From: Arthrinium phaeospermum
Lineage: Eukaryota > Ascomycota > Sordariomycetes > Amphisphaeriales > Apiosporaceae
Direction: 5' to 3'
NCBI GenBank assembly: GCA_006503535.1
Contig: QYRS01000002.1
Span: 1,426,001 to 1,490,000, forward strand
Length of the DNA: 64,000 bases
Each line of letters opens with the position of its first letter. Within the stretch, counting starts at the first letter, position 1. The notes below the pieces were generated by a model. It saw nothing but the letters and a program-made list of their open reading frames with translations, was not told the DNA's origin and ran no database searches. The translations under genes were made by a program, and so were the position numbers. Shown here piece by piece: positions 62,214 through 64,000 of this stretch.

Positions 62214-64000
62214 TGGATTTTTCTTTCTTTTCGCTTCTATTAATGGGCATGCGAAACACGAATGGTGATATTGTCTTGGCTGGAGGCTACTGCTGCATGT
62301 GGGCATTTATCTGCTCATGTGACGCTACGACGATGCAATCTCTCCTCCCCGGGTCCTTTGCTCCCCCCTGAGAAGCAACACACTCCCTTAGGCATTAATC
62401 TATAAGAAACGAACAGAATACAGATATCAGTTTCGTACCTGTTTGCGGCTGAGAACTAACACTGGTGTCTGCACTTGAATGCCTGCTTGAGCATAGCAGG
62501 CAACTACTTAATTCATCAAGCATGGAAACTGAATTGATTCATCATAATTGTATATTGGCTGTGAGCTTCTGCAGCCCAGTGAACGGTCTGGCGCCCTTTG
62601 TCAGCTCCGGCAAAGGGGCTACTTTGGTTTCTGGTATGTAAGATGACATTCGGCCGAGTTACACGCTCACACACAACATACGTAAGCAATCTAAGGTAAG
62701 ATCTTAGCAACGAGCGACACACGTGCCGGCATATGGACGCGATGTATGTACTTGTAAGTACAGGAGAAACAATGGACCGGGCGAGCTTATTGGCTCATCG
62801 CCAGAAGAAGAAGAAGAAATGCGCAATGTTGATAACGACCGGCTGACCGACTCAACATACTACCGGTACTACACAGATTCCCAGCCCACCCGTGCGTTTC
62901 TTATTGGCAGCGATGTGAAAATCCAGTGCAGCGGCACGGGCTGAATAAGCAATTAGACGCTTCGTCTTTCCCCTCCTCTTAACCTACCTAGGGCCTGTCC
63001 ATGTACCTAAATGTGTACGTGTAACGCTGACGATCCGGTTCGACGGTACCGACTCTAGCGAATGCGACTCGACGGCCGAGGGGAAACCGGTGTAACGAGC
63101 GACAAGTCGGTTTTCCTCATTGCTTTTTTAAGACATGGACCGTTTTCTGACAATGTGGGAGAGTACCGAGTACCCAGTAGAAAGTCAGTTGTTGGGCAAA
63201 AATAATAAGAGGAGAAGACTTTGTCGGTCAAGGGGGCCGAGTACAAGAGGTAGGCAGGCAGAGGCAGAAAGGCACGTAGAGGTTTCGTCATATTTTTGCT
63301 TGTTTCTTCAACGGAAGGGCAATTCTGGGTTCTCGGGTCGTTAGGTTACTGTAGGGGACTTCGGTGAACTGGTACGTGGCGAACTGGTGCTCCTTGTCCC
63401 CTTGACCGCCGAATTTCCCAGCGGAGTGGAACGCTTGATTATGCTTGTCTCACACATCCGTGTCCGTACCTAAACTCTGTAAAGTATGGGGGGAAAGCTG
63501 CTTGCTGGGACGGAAACTGATTGGTTTGGCGGCAAGGGATGAGAATGCTGGCCAAATGCTAATAGTCCATGTTAGTTATTGCATCGCGTCCATCGAATCA
63601 AAAGTACGTGTTAGCCTGGTTGGACGTTATCAAAATTCTATTTTGGGGGAGGGGGAGACAGGCGGCCAAAATACCTACCTACTTAGCCACCAGGCGTGTT
63701 AAGTATTCAGCTCGTTGGTCAGCTCGATGCATTGAATATTGTAAAAGAATTCTCCGACTGTCAATGATCTGACACTATCCTGCCCTTTGGTGGCGTACAT
63801 CTATCTTACCTACATGATGTGGCTTGCTCTAGCCGCTCCAAGATCACGGGTTTATTCCGCGGCTTTCACATTCACCATGCCGCAGCGTGATGCGGTGAGA
63901 TGCCGTCAAGGTTTAACGGCTGAGGTATATGTGTCCCGGGGCCAAGGTCCTACATGCAATGCAAGGAACGACAGGACGGCTTGACTAGGCCGGAGCTGAA
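62214..64000. other. Gene-free right end
   Basis: About 1.8 kb after the last gene. It contains only short open frames (up to 85 codons) with no protein-like features and a GAA run at 62805-62818. Any gene here would extend beyond the window. Confidence 0.5.

Noticed and set aside
63035..63070. GGTTCGA-like box resembling a tRNA B box
   Set aside because: No A box at the right distance, the box lacks its closing CC, and no cloverleaf can be drawn.

Overview
The window is nuclear DNA of a filamentous ascomycete, most probably a Sordariomycete. Genes are short and dense on both strands. They are cut by small introns (about 50-150 nt) with GTAAGT-type donors, CTAAC/CTGAC branch sites and CAG/TAG acceptors. 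The proteins are typical of the group: a 151-residue RAD6 without the yeast acidic tail, an NKin-type kinesin-1, a PKC1 with tandem HR1, C2 and C1 domains, a Clr2-type silencing factor and an Atos-domain protein. All gene models come from reading splice sites and frames by eye; no alignment or search was run.

Layout. 0-11 kb: 5' part of FYV7 (-), a long Atos-domain protein (+), a WD40/YVTN-like protein with poly-Q and poly-Ser (-), and a YAT-family amino-acid permease whose frame is broken (+). 11-26 kb: a minus-strand run of six housekeeping genes: CSN12/PCI protein, mitochondrial-type acetyl-CoA acetyltransferase, kinesin-1, RAD6 ubiquitin-conjugating enzyme, SPT3 of SAGA, and a PPM1-like leucine carboxyl methyltransferase. 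26-33 kb: a fungal multi-pass membrane protein, IST1 (ESCRT-III associated) and a two-knuckle CCHC zinc protein, all (+). 33-41 kb: AP-2 sigma (-), an SDR oxidoreductase (-), a Clr2-like silencing protein (+) and a DUF924 protein (-). 41-47 kb: protein kinase C (+) behind a 2.5 kb upstream region. 47-58.5 kb: SHE9/MDM33 (-), a HAD phosphatase (+), an MFS transporter with a frame problem (-), an eIF1AD-like protein (+), ALG3 (-) and a D-amino-acid oxidase (-). 58.5-64 kb: a small tandem repeat, a decayed gene remnant with CAG-to-TAG and CAA-to-TAA-like stops, an unrecognised six-exon gene (+), and about 1.8 kb without a recognisable gene.

This reads as ordinary housekeeping euchromatin. I see no secondary-metabolite cluster, no intact transposon, no CRISPR and no tRNA or rRNA gene. 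Functionally the genes fall into cell-wall and polarity signalling (PKC1, kinesin-1, AP-2, IST1), chromatin and ubiquitin (RAD6, SPT3, Clr2-like), mitochondria (SHE9, thiolase), N-glycosylation (ALG3) and small-molecule handling (permease, MFS, DAO, SDR). They do not form one pathway.

The points most worth a second look are the frame breaks in both transporters, a G-quadruplex-capable 5' leader on the CSN12 gene, an in-frame stop-free 54-nt intron in kinesin, a 22-nt micro-exon, the decayed gene at 59.6-60.2 kb, and three little-characterised fungal proteins.
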